Of a stretch of DNA of 64,000 nt, positions 10,441 to 21,140 are shown one piece after another. The stretch's first letter is position 1; each line of letters begins with the position of its first letter. Below the pieces are notes generated by a model. That model saw nothing but the letters and a program-made list of their open reading frames with translations, was not told where the DNA came from and did no database searches. The stretch spans positions 52,922,984-52,986,983 of the forward strand of contig NC_088300.1 in assembly GCF_032854445.1 (NCBI RefSeq). The letters are read 5' to 3'. This DNA comes from Liolophura sinensis. Lineage: Eukaryota > Mollusca > Polyplacophora > Chitonida > Chitonidae. Both the position numbers and the translations under genes were made by a program.

Positions 10441-13400
10441 CTGAAAAAGAAATATGTACACAAAATATCAGTTTCCTTAAACCCATTTTTATACATAGCA
10501 TAAGAAAATAAGAACTAAAGGTAGGCAAAATTGCAACATCCCATTACATTTGTGTAGGTAAAAGTACCAACACATATGTACACATAATTTTAACACAATA
10601 AAGTATCAAAATTATCTGACAGGCTATATCGAAAGACATTTCTGTTTATAAAATGTACATGTACAAAACTATCTTGAAGCAATATCTCATAGTACATGTG
10701 AAGGAAGCTGGTAATTCAATTTATTTTGATATCAGAAAACATGAAAGTAATTTGACCATCTTGATGATTTACAAGAAAAAAACACTTAGCCAACTCTCAC
10801 CCTCAATTCTTGAATCTGTTTGCACATTGCAAGATTATCTCCCTGAGACATTTTCAAACTTCTCTTCAGTTGATGAATTTCTTGGTCACGCTCTGTTGAA
10901 TAGATGTTTGTGAGAAGTGGACCTTCAATATCTAGTTTGCATATTATTAAAGTACATCCAACCTTGCAGTGAAAACAAAATATGAAAGTGAGTGAGGACA
11001 AGCTACTGCAAAGCAACTGCCAGTTGGTGAAGTTCACCAGCTTTGTCCACTTTCCTCCAAACACACACCTGACTGATGACACACAAGTGAAATATTCTTA
11101 AGTATGGCGTCAAACAGTAATCAAATAAATAAATAAATGTCTTTCAAAACACAAAGTTTGTATGCATTTTGTGAGCAAGGTGTTAGAATACTGCTGTTCT
11201 GGTTTTACATCAGGTTGGCAAGGAATGAAATTTATATTCCGATGGATAAACTGATTTGACACTAGTTGATAAGTACACATGTAAGTACACATACTAGTTG
11301 ATAAGTACACATACTAGTTGGTAAGTACACATACTAGTTGGTAAGTACACATACTAGAATCCAGCTTACTGGATTATAAACACTCCACACAGACAAATTA
11401 CAATGAAACTTCTTCCATTAGATGAACCACATTAGTAAAACTATTAACTTAAACTGGGCCTAAGTTTATATACTTTGAAAATCTTGATTGGCCTTAAAAT
11501 CACTAGAAAATTTCCATCCCTCTCATACTCTTGGTATATTTACTTTTTGAGGTTGTTAGATTGAACCACCAGTATTTATTTATTTGATTGGTGTTTTATG
11601 CCGTGCTCAAGAATATTTCACTTATACAATGGCGGCCAGCATTATGGTGGGAGAAAACCCGGCAGAACCCAAGGGAAATCCACAACCATCTGCAGGTTGC
11701 TGGCCTGAGAGGAAGCCTGCATGAGCTGGACCTGAACTCACAGCAACAGCATTGGTGAGAGGCTCTTGGGTCATCACGCCATGCTGGCAGGCTAACCCCC
11801 TCAGTGACAGAGAACCCAAACCACCAGTAACTTTCACCTATAAATTCACACAGTAGAAGATGTTGCAAATACCTCTGTTTTTCTGATGAAACTCATGTAT
11901 AAAACTCTCTATATCGACTGGGCCAGAAAGCTTCAAGGTTTCCCCATCACTGCTGTCTGAGAGAGACCCCAAACTGTCCTGATGAAGGTCATCTGTCACC
12001 AGAGCTGCCTCCTGCAAATTGTGTTGCTGCTGCTGGGCCTGCTGTTGTTGTTGCTGCTCAGACTGTTGCTGAAGCTCTTTCTCCAATTCACCTGAATGAG
12101 TCAACATAGGTGAAATTTTAGTTACATGTATTTATCAGTGATTGATTTATATGATAACTCTCAAGAATTTTTCACTTTCAGCAGACATGACTGCAATCAG
12201 TTTTATGGATCAAACCAGAGTAAACACACGGCCTACTGACAAACCTTTCCTACATAAGACACACAGATTTCCATCGACCTGCAACATTTATTTATTTGAT
12301 TGGTGTTTTACGACGTACTAAAGAATATTTCACTTGTACGAAGGCGGCCAGCATTACGGTGGGAGGAAACAGGGCAGTGCCCAGGGAAACCCACAACCAT
12401 CCGCAGGTTGCTGCAAGACCTTCCCACTTACGGCCGGAGAGGAAGCCAGCTCCACCTGCATTATGGGCAGTAGGTAATAAATTGTGAAGCAATAAAATGT
12501 AAGATAAATTTTCCTCTAAGGATGTACTTCAATATTATGTACCTGTGAAACTGTTTCTGTTCCAACACAACATTATACGTGAACTTAACAAGAATATGCT
12601 ACACACCTGCTGTAAATGTGAATACCAATCAAACAGATTTGGCTGCTGAGCTGTGTGTGAAAGCTGACTCACCTGTGATGGCCTGCAAATGCTGCCTCCC
12701 AAACATGTGTTCTTTCTTGTTATGTAAGGAGCTGAAGTACTGGTCACACACCCTACAGTATAGCTCAGACATGTAGTCCTCCTGTCAACCATCAAAACAT
12801 AGTACCTATTTGACCTGTTTGTGAAGGTGCTTCGACATGCTCAATAATTTCAGTAAAGATGGACAGTTGTTATGTATACAGGATTTGTATTTATTCAACT
12901 CATGAATTTTGCACCAGATACCTAAAAAACCTGATGATCATGTCTCACACAACATGGTTTTCTAAAACAAAACTTTCCCAGCTGTTTCCTTTTAACTGTA
13001 CACCCTAAAAAGACGGAAGAATTGGTAAATATTTACAACAATTGCAAAGGAGAATTACCACAACATGATACTTACCTCAAGATCAATCAAAGTGGCATAA
13101 GCATCAGATTCCAGTCCATTGGGATCTACTAACAAAGAGCACCAGAATCCATACGCAAATAAGTATATTAAAACAGCACTTTTTTAATTGTTCCTTAGAT
13201 AATATGCGCGTATTATATATACTTCATTGATTATGGTTTAAATCAAAGAAAACACTTCACTTACACGATGGTGGTTAGTTTTAAGGGTGAGGAAACCTGA
13301 ATTAGCAAGTACGTGAATACCTGTAATGGATGAAATACTGGTGGAAGAGGAAGTGGACTCCAACGAACTTTACGTGAGCCCACCTAAATGGTCTTTGAAG

Positions 13401-16400
13401 TAAAGCCAACTGTTTATTGCCACCAGAGAAAGTCCTCTGAGGCATGTAGATTCACAGTCCAAGTGCTGTAGCAATTGAGATAACCACATGGATGTATATA
13501 AATTCATGAATATTAGCTGTTGTAGAAACTCCATCCAAAAAGTATGAAATACACATGATCCTATCATAATTAATACATCCTAGGCATTTTCACACCAAAT
13601 TTAATTTCTAAAAGTTTCTTAAATCTTCTGCTTGAATATTCATATGCCTTGGAAATGCCTTGATTAAATTAATCCTGCATGAAAACATGAATACCTACAT
13701 GTTAATGGATAACTAGTTGAGAAAACTGACATTGGACAGGTTAATTGTATTAGAACAGTAAGTATGGACAGGTTAATTGCTTGAGACAACTGACACTGGA
13801 GCGGTTAATTGAGAAGAATAAGTATAAACAGGTTAGCTGACTGAGAAAACTGACACTGAATAGGTTAATTGGTTGAGAACAGTAAGTGTGGACAGTTTAA
13901 CTGGTGGAGAAAATTAACAATGGATAGGTTAATTGCTTGAGAACAGTAAGAATGGATAGTATTATTGGTGGAAAAAACTGACACTGGATAGGTCAATTGG
14001 TTGAGAACAGTAAGTATGGACAGATTAACTGGTTGAAAACAGTAAGTATGGACAAGTTTACTGGTTGAGAAAAGTCACACTGGACAGTTTAATTGGTTGA
14101 GAACATTAAGTATGGTCAGGTTAATTGGTTGAGAAAACTGAAACTGGACAGGTTAATTAGTTGAGATAACTGAAACTGGACAGGTTACTTGGTTGAGAAC
14201 AACAAGTATAGACAGGTTAGTTGGTTAAGAACAATAAGTATGGTTGAGAAAACTGATACTGGACACATTATTTGGCTGATGAAACTGACAATGGACAGGT
14301 TAATTGGTTGAGAAAATTGACAGGTTAATTGATTGAAAACAATAAGTATGGTTGACAAAACTGAACCCGGACAGGTTAATTGGCTGAGAACAGTAAGTAT
14401 TGACAAGTTAATTGGTTGAGGAAACTTGGAGTGCCAGGGAATTCCTTTGCTACATACAAACGAAGTACCCGGCAATCCTCCTGACTTAAACCCATGCAAA
14501 CAACATTCTACCCGAATTAGCCAGCAGGACCTCCTGATGGAGTCATACTGTCTGTTTAACTTGACAACATGTTACCTACCACACATCCCTTTTAACTTCC
14601 TCTTCTTAAGAAAACTCTGATATGTGACGGACTGCTGGAATGCATTGAGCTCATCTATGTACCTCTTCTTATCAGCCTCTGCCTCAGTTAGGTATTTCTA
14701 CAGGTCATCAATATACGAACACACAATATGAAACATCTTCGATTTGGTAAGCAGCAAATGATTCTCAACAAACAATTCAAATTTGCAGAAACTAACTCAC
14801 TTTTGCACAAAACTTGTCAAAGGCAGCCTAATAATGGTCACACATCCTGTTTTCCTGGGGACCTTCATAGCCTGGCAGTTAGTGTGCTAGAGCAGAACAA
14901 TGACCAGCAACCTGCAGATGGTCCTGAGTTTCCCATGGACTCATGTTTTGCCCTGGTCCAGTTTCCCACAAAATGCTCGCTGCCATCATATAAGTGAAAT
15001 ATTCTGAATTACAACGTGAAAGCTCAATCAAATAAATGAATTTGCTCAAAAACACCTAATACTTGCATGTAAGATTTTAATTTCTAGTAGACAGCTATTA
15101 AGGCCAAAATCCATGGGCACAACTCCACAAATCGAGCAATGAGAAGAACTAACTTGTTTTTTGTCCTGTGGCATTGTTGACCATTCATTGCCTAATACTT
15201 TGGTGACTTCAGAAAACTGCAGATCTGGATTGGTTTTCTTTATCTCCTGTCTTCTCTCTATAGCATACAGCACATATCTGAAAGAAAGAAATACAGGAAA
15301 TAAAAAAGCCCTCAATCATATAAATATGCACAAACATAAATAAAACACACGGAGAACATTATGCACGCTAGAACTGCAAAGCAGTTGTGGCAGGGGTCCA
15401 CGGCGTTTGTTGTCCTGGATATCATTGTATACTGTTGAATGGGGGACAACTTAACTGTATCTAAACGGAAAACGGCTTGGGGAAGTTCTTGACAGTTCAG
15501 CAGAAATGACCAAGTGAACATACTACCTTATAGGCCAGATGCCGTCCAACTCCATGTTAATGTGATAGGATTAACATCTATTTTTGAAAAAAAAAAAACA
15601 TGTTGTCATTTAAACACCTCTAGCGCAAAAACTATTGATCGTAGCTCAAATCAGTTGGCATATGCCAGAAAGAGCATGTCTTGGGCTACAATTTGGTGCA
15701 AGTTTCACATTTCTAGTTCTTATAGTTCTCGAGTTACAGGTCATTGAAATTACGTAACTAAATTTAGTTTTTTTATGATATCTCGAAAAGTTACAAAGGT
15801 ATGCAAAAACTAAAAGCAGATTCAGAATCAGTGGCTCAAGATACTCTATAATACATATTAAAAAACTGAAATTTCGAAACTTTTTTTGACATCAAAACTT
15901 CGACCAATGGCGAGCTTCCAAAGTTTTGATCGGAAGTAAATGATTTTCTCAAACTTATTATAGCTCCTAACGGCCTATCTGCATATCAAATTTCAAAACG
16001 ATCAATTCAATGGTTCTACAGAAGAAGATTTTTAAAAGATTTCATATAAAATCAAATATGGCCACCAAACCATGTGACCTAGAGAAACCTCCATTGCTGT
16101 TCGCACAACTTCAGACATCAGGGATTATTACTGCAAAATTTCAAGTCAATCGGTCAAAACTCTAGCCTCTATCTTTCCGACAAAATCAGTGGAATAATAA
16201 TAATAATAGGCCTAACAAAAACAACAGGCGTCCTGCAGGGCTATCGGCGTGGACCCCTAATTAAACAGCTGCTCACATGTACATGTATACTTAAATCAAT
16301 CAAAAACTGATTTAGCTTTATATTCTTTTAACACTTAACAAGGGATCTGCAGCTACAGAAGCACTCGTATAAATGGTCGAGCTAAATTTACTGGTGTTTT

Positions 16401-18948
16401 ATGCTCTTCGCATAATGTCATTTCATGTACTGTAAATCTTCAACCATTTCAACCTCTAAAATTTTTGGTGGAATTCATACAAACAAATATTGCGAAAATC
16501 ACACTAAAATGACTTCCATGAGTCACTAAAGATGCAAACTTCATAAAACTATGCAAATTATTTCTCTAACACCTATACCTAGTTCTCTCAGAATGTTTGA
16601 AAATATAGGTTGCAGAGTTGGTTGAAAAGGTTGAAGAATTAGGGTACACTATATATACAATGGCAACAGAACTCCACAATCAGACACTCAGACATTGAAA
16701 ACTGCCCCCTTGCAGCATGTTAGTTAGTGCCGAGACATTTATAGTGCCGCTTCACTAGAAAGACATGTTGACGACACCAGACTTAACAACTCATTCCAAC
16801 ACAACATATTGACACTGGAAATCACTAAAAACATGAACTATCCAAATATGAGAGGTATCAGGTGACATAGATGCAAAAAGGCAGCGTATCTGTTTTTTGT
16901 AGGCCGACTGACAGAGAAAGCTGCAGTCACTGTGCGTCTCTAACCCAATCTAAAACGAGGCTATATAATAGTATGGCGGGGTATTTGGAGAACATCACAC
17001 ATGTTACAGTTTCTTACCCAGTTACAGGAGCCCGGGGTGCATTCAACTCTGAAGTGTTCTTCCTCTTTTTACCTTTGGGCCAACCTCCCTTGCGTTTCTG
17101 ATAAAACAGTCAAACAAGACATACTGAAGAATTTCAGAGAAGCATATGCCTCCATTACCAACTCTCCATGATAACTATATTTCACTGTACAATCATGGTT
17201 TAGTTTCAGCTGTTGCTAGTTTTACATATGCTGTTTCACAGTGACAAAACAGGTGATACCCATATATGGTGCAACAATGTTGTTTTATGGGCCAGAGGGG
17301 TATATCACTGTATTCCCTTAAATATGGGCCAATATAACAATGCATAACATAGAGCATTCAATGACTTAAGATACCACAAAGTGGAAAAAAAATTTTCTAA
17401 CAGTTGACCTTTACCTGATAATCCATAAGGTAAAGGGTAGACAAATCACATATGCAGTAAGGTTCCAACATAGAAACTGTACATCTGACAGAGAAGTATG
17501 TAATTCTGTCAAACTGTTCTCTCAAATTTTCGGTTTACCTTAGGCTCTTCCTCCAATGAGACATTGCTCATACAGGTTGTGGGAGTGGCTGAGGTGGAAA
17601 ACCAGGGAGCTGCGGGCTGCAAGTCTGAGCTCTGTGGTGCCATCCAGTGGCTGGTGTCCCACAGCCAGGCCATTACCAGCCACTTGACCCCCAAACACGT
17701 CAGCAGCATGCTGAGCCTCCACTAACTGGTCAGCTGTACAGTTTACAAGGAGGGAGGCTGCAAACAGAAGCCATTTCCTTATCACATGAAATCAAAAAGA
17801 TAGTGTGAATATATTTGCTTTCCTGAAGTTATGTAACATGAGAAATAAATAACGAACTAGCAAGATAAAAATGAACAGCAGCTATTATTGTGGACTTAAC
17901 CTAGGACTGCAAAAACAGCAATGAAACGTTTTTATCAAGAGTTGACAATGGAGCAGGATGCAGATTCTTTAAGGCATCATATAACTTAACTTTAACTGAT
18001 TTTTTTATTTGATTAGCGTTTAATGCCATACTCAATAATCATATTTTAAAATTTGTCAGTCTTGGATAAAGGACATAACATAATACCGGTTTGCTGAAGA
18101 TCCACAGGGGTGGTAATCCTGCCATAAGTAACGCCTCCAGCCCCATCAGGTACAGACAATAGTAATCTGTAAAGAAAAAAACCATTACAACATTCATGCA
18201 ATATAAATTTTATCCAGATCATTTATTCCGGTCAAAAACATTGGACTTCTCAGCTGGTTATATTATGGTGATAAAAATATCAACAAACTGGACATTCTAA
18301 TAGTTAATGTGTTACAAGTATACAACAGTCCTTTCATCTTGTTTTTTTAGCAGGTGTGTGCTAATTGCACCACCTACTAAACATAAGGAGTATGTTTTGT
18401 ACATCTAAATGTAAACTCCTCAGTCTTAGATCAGAACTTGATAAAGCCTTTTCTCACATCGAGATACAAGACGTGATTTTACAGTATTTGCTCAAATGAA
18501 TATACATCTCGCAGAGTTAGGTCTGTCGACTAAATGGCGCCATTACCAGCTACAGTAAAACCATGTCTTTTAGGTGTTAGTTTGCAAGAGCCCCCACTGT
18601 ATCTTGTCTGAGTGATCATGTGAGACCCCTAACATACCAATTCAGCTTATACTGGGCCAATGAAGACTTGAATGAGACACGCACATTGAAATTAAGAGTA
18701 AAGTGAATCTATACTCAAAAATTACAAACTGACAGCTTTGGGGGATATCATTTAAGTTCTTACCCACGACTAGTCTCCACCAGTACTGCATTTTCGGGGA
18801 GAAAGCCCGGTGCTGCAGTTACCGTCAGCTGATCTGTCAAAGCTTTGTCTTGGGCATCCACAGACAATGGACACAAACCAACTTCTGTGCCATTTAGTAC
18901 AATTGTGTTATTGGATGTTACAGCCGTATGAATGATATCATTCTCCAT
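10321..18948 (-). CDS. HMG20: HMG20A/B-like HMG-box protein with a U1-type zinc finger
   Basis: Eleven coding exons on the - strand: 18948-18764, 18166-18087, 17757-17539, 17097-17018, 15277-15154, 14697-14580, 13128-13076, 12781-12673, 12091-11873, 10892-10801, 10440-10321. All join with matching phase except the frame inside exon 3. The product would be about 465 residues. The basic KRKGGWPKGKKRK stretch followed by NAPRAPVTGYV and the HMG box ending in KKRYIDELNAFQQS match HMG20A/HMG20B, subunits or partners of LSD1-CoREST histone demethylase complexes in the nucleus. After the box come a C2H2 U1-type finger, a Gln-rich segment, an acidic/Ser segment and a coiled coil. Human HMG20 has the coiled coil but, from memory, not the finger. 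The start is the first in-frame ATG of exon 1; upstream in that frame a stop occurs without another ATG. Confidence 0.85.
10801..10892 (-). CDS. HMG20: HMG20-like exon 10 (coiled coil)
   Basis: Two bases plus 30 codons: RDQEIHQLKRSLKMSQGDN, then NLAMCKQIQELR. Heptad pattern. Acceptor TTCAACAG, donor AGG|GTGAGA. Confidence 0.85.
11025..11139 (+). mobile_element. SINE 3'-end fragment
   Basis: Degenerate 3' body and tail of the tRNA-SINE family (AAGTGAAATATTCTTAAGTA, then a CAAATAAATAAATAAAT tail). It lies in HMG20 intron 9. Confidence 0.75.
11261..11357. repeat. 20-bp tandem repeat
   Basis: About four units of ACTAGTTGATAAGTACACAT with G/A variants. It lies in HMG20 intron 9. Confidence 0.85.
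11574..11818 (-). mobile_element. tRNA-derived SINE, near full length
   Basis: Same family and orientation as 5981-6226, with body motif TAATGCTGGCCGCCATTGTA on the - strand. The tRNA-like head is degraded. Confidence 0.88.
11873..12091 (-). CDS. HMG20: HMG20-like exon 9 (Gln-rich and acidic)
   Basis: Two bases, 72 codons and one base. Begins GELEKELQQQSEQQQQQQ, continues with an acidic Ser-rich stretch (SLSDSSDGETLKLSG) and ends ESFIHEFHQKNR. CAG/CAA repeats encode the glutamines. Confidence 0.88.
12286..12465 (-). mobile_element. tRNA-derived SINE, 5'-truncated
   Basis: Tail and body of the SINE family are present; the tRNA head is missing after GGAAGCCAGCTCCACCTGCA. It lies in HMG20 intron 8, on the same strand as the gene. 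Confidence 0.88.
12673..12781 (-). CDS. HMG20: HMG20-like exon 8 (U1-type zinc finger)
   Basis: Thirty-six codons plus one base. It encodes YCRVCDQYFSS, then HNKKEHMFGRQHLQAI, a Cys-x2-Cys-x12-His-x5-His pattern typical of U1/matrin-type C2H2 fingers. Donor ACAG|GTGAGT. Confidence 0.88.
13076..13128 (-). CDS. HMG20: HMG20-like exon 7
   Basis: A 53-nt exon: two bases plus 17 codons, DPNGLESDAYATLIDLE. Acceptor TTTGTTAG, donor GAG|GTAAGT. Phases fit both neighbours. Confidence 0.8.
13690..14425. repeat. 32-bp minisatellite with alternating subtypes, over 20 units
   Basis: Degenerate units of about 32 bp. Two subtypes alternate: one ends GAGAACAGTAAGTATGGACA, the other GAGAAAACTGACACTGGACA; both contain GGTTAATTGGTTGAG. 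It lies in HMG20 intron 6. Confidence 0.9.
14580..14697 (-). CDS. HMG20: HMG20-like exon 6 (end of HMG box)
   Basis: Thirty-nine codons plus one base: KYLTEAEADKKRYIDEL, NAFQQSVTYQSFLKKRK. Completes HMG-box helix 3. Acceptor CCTGTAG, donor G|GTAGGT. Confidence 0.92.
14857..15040 (+). mobile_element. Degenerate tRNA-SINE copy
   Basis: Order of family blocks is kept (AACCTGCAGATGGTCCTGAG, CATATAAGTGAAATATTCTG, AATCAAATAAATGAA) but with many substitutions. An old insertion in HMG20 intron 5. Confidence 0.75.
15154..15277 (-). CDS. HMG20: HMG20-like exon 5 (HMG box core)
   Basis: Forty-one codons: YVLYAIERRQEIKKTNPDL, then FSEVTKVLGNEWSTMPQDKK. This is the centre of the HMG box with the conserved LGxEWS motif. 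Donor CAA|GTTAGT. Confidence 0.94.
15392..16258. mobile_element. Candidate non-autonomous DNA transposon with short terminal inverted repeats
   Basis: The segment starts AGGGGTCCACGGCG and ends CGGCGTGGACCCCT, which are inverted copies with one mismatch. The interior has no coding potential and a short TAATAATAATAATAG tract near the right end. No clear target-site duplication was seen. Confidence 0.45.
17018..17097 (-). CDS. HMG20: HMG20-like exon 4 (basic stretch and start of HMG box)
   Basis: Twenty-six codons plus two bases: KRKGGWPKGKKRKN, TSELNAPRAPVTG. This is the diagnostic HMG20 junction between the Gly/Trp/Pro/Lys basic motif and the HMG box. Acceptor TTTATCAG, donor GG|GTAAGA. Confidence 0.92.
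17539..17757 (-). CDS. HMG20: HMG20-like exon 3 with internal frame break
   Basis: The exon is bounded by acceptor CTTCTGTTTGCAG and donor CCTAAG|GTAAAC. The frame entering from exon 2 (ADQLVEAQHAADVFGGQ) stays open almost to the end but hits TAA one base before the donor. The frame needed by exon 4 (SLEEEPK joined to KRKGGW) is open only from about 17711 onward. Exons 1-3 total 484 nt, one more than a multiple of three. A one-base excess inside this exon, real or in the assembly, would explain it. Confidence 0.65.
18087..18166 (-). CDS. HMG20: HMG20-like exon 2
   Basis: Eighty bases between acceptor TTTCTTTACAG and donor ACCG|GTATTA; 26 full codons, LLLSVPDGAGGVTYGRITT and PVDLQQT. Both junction phases fit the flanking exons. 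Confidence 0.6.
18764..18948 (-). CDS. HMG20: HMG20-like exon 1 (N-terminal, predicted)
   Basis: The frame starts at ATG 18948-18946 (MENDIIHTAVTSNN) and runs 61 codons plus two bases to donor GG|GTAAGA. Low-complexity hydrophobic/acidic N-terminal sequence ending LPENAVLVETSRG. The assignment rests on phase-consistent joining to the next two exons, not on family resemblance. Confidence 0.6.
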
Positions 18949-19444
18949 TGAGAATATATGAAATCTAAGCGATGCTGGCAGATTGTTAAAGATTTTAAAT
19001 GTCAAGTTCCGACCACACACTTTGTGTGGTTTACAACAAACTGTACGTCATGAGAAGAAAGACACCAACAAGGTATGCCTGTCCCGCAGTTCAATCTGTC
19101 ATCAGCTGATACACCAGGCAGTCTGTAGTGAATAAGTTAGTCGGCAATGCCGGGGCACTGCCCAGAATGATCTACTCTTGTTTCCGTCACATTTCTTCTC
19201 TGAGTTACTTCGTGTCTCAATTTCTCGATGAGCCGGGTAACAGTCTATGCTATCTTCTTTGGAAAATCATTTCTGGGAAGTAAATCATCCGTTAGTGTTC
19301 AGCTCCGTGGGATTTTCCCCCCAGAACTTGCAGAGGTGTCACAAACTTTCTTTATCGCCTTTGAAGAATTGCAGGAAGGACACCGGCTGAAGCAAAATTC
19401 CTAACTTGAAGGGGATTTTAGAAGGTCGAAAAAGTGGACTACAG

Positions 19445-19640
19445 TAATTCTTCAACCTTGGCATGTTTTCAAGGTGTTTAATGTGTTAATTTAAGCATAT
19501 TCTGAAGGCATTAGCCTGTACTGACAAATACATAAAGTTATGCTTTTTGTGACATACATTGCCAATCCAACCAATGTAGTTTTACATAAATTGCAACTGA
19601 AAGTTGCTCTTCCATATATGTGAAAAGGTCGAGGAAGTAG
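19445..19640. mobile_element. MITE family A, copy 1
   Basis: Terminal sequences TAATTCTTCAACCTT and (inverted) TACTTCCTCGACCTTTTCAC flank about 200 bp. Related copies lie at 36341-36530, 40682-40890 and 46350-46545, with a fragment near 16535-16645. Confidence 0.65.
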
Positions 19641-19670
19641 TACGCACCTATCAACATTATATAATGGGAG

Positions 19671-19935
19671 GAATGAATGAATGTTTTTAGGTCAATTTAA
19701 CGTCGTACTTAACAATTTTTCAGAGGAGGCATTAGGTATGTGCACATACACCGTGTCTTCTTGTGGCAGGGCGAGTCCATATGCCGCTAAAGTGCTGCCG
19801 CCACTGAAGTATCATGCCGAGGACACCAGACATGACCCCTCACCCAGTCACATTATACTGACACCGGGCCAACCAGTCCTGTTTCCCTGCCCTAACCTCT
19901 CAGTGCTGAGTGCCAAGCCATATGGTGGGAGAAAA
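19671..19935 (-). mobile_element. Second SINE family, inverted copy
   Basis: On the - strand it contains GGTGTCAGTATAATGTGACT and GCAGCACTTTAGCGGCATAT. The same body occurs at 57340-57510 (-), 61880-61930 (+, fragment) and after the tRNA-like head at 62741 (+). Confidence 0.7.
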
Positions 19936-21008
19936 CCGGGCATGCAGAGCTCCAGGGGAAACACTACCATATATACAGTTTATAGGAATTAAAGGGCTTT
20001 AGTAGACCCTAGCACCACTTATTCGTTATTTCGCAGGACTTAAAACATAATTCAGATATACGCTAAAATTTTTTTTCGGGTATTTTGATTAAGGATTGTG
20101 CTTTGTGTTTCATGCAGCTCTTTTGCCAAAACCGTTTGAGAAAGGGGCAACTGTCATAAAATAATCCCCATTCGGACGGGATCAGTTAATTTAATTAGAC
20201 AAGCGATTAAGCAGCCCTGCATATATAGGTCTACATCCATCAAATAGGTGCTAAATGCTCTCCGTGGTTTTGCCTTTAATCATGATATACTTTTCTTAAA
20301 TTACAATCCTGTACTTTGTCTTCCTAGGAAGGCTCTTAATTAAAGATCTGGACTGCACCAATTGACGACCATTGACAAACTAGTGACGATATTTTTCACT
20401 TGTGACATAGATATATACGTATATGCGTTTACGAAGACCTTAAAGAAGAAAACTTGTCTTCAGTGAACGTTGGACAGCCCATAGGCCTACGTCCAACCAG
20501 ATCAAAGCTAACATATTCGCTAACATGACAGCTTATCGAGTGGCGATGGTTATATACAGGGCCTACCATTTTTCGGCTAAAAATTCGATCAGCGCAAATC
20601 CGATCGAATATTTGCTATTACTGTAGAAAGCCCAAATAATTATATTTCACAAAATATCGTCTGTTCACGTACGTGTTACCGTTCAAAATCTGTAACAAAG
20701 TTCCTAAAATTTATAAAGCGGGTGGCATTACATGTAGACCTATACAGTATATGTTGCTTTACAATCTTTTAAAAATTGTATGCAAAGGACACGCTCGAAT
20801 CTGATAGGCAGTAAAAGGCAGTAAGTTAAGCTATTCTTGGTAAATATGAGAAAATTTGACTCGATTAACGAATATGGATTTAGTCTTTGATTTTTTATCA
20901 AAACCACAATGAAAGGACAAACATCAGCATTTGTACCGGTATGTGTTATTGCAAACGTTAATACAAATCTCAATGTACGCAAGAAGATAACCGGAAGTAA
21001 GAGGGAAA

Positions 21009-21140
21009 TTTATTTATTTATTTGATTAGTGTTTTACACCGTACTCAAAAATATTTCACTTATACGACGGCGGCCAGTATTATGGTGGGAGGAAACCGGA
21101 CAGAGTACGGGGGAAACCCACGACCATCCGCAGAGGGAAA
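21009..21140 (-). mobile_element. tRNA-derived SINE, 5'-truncated
   Basis: Tail and 3' body of the first SINE family, well conserved up to CCACGACCATCCGC, then lost. Confidence 0.88.
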
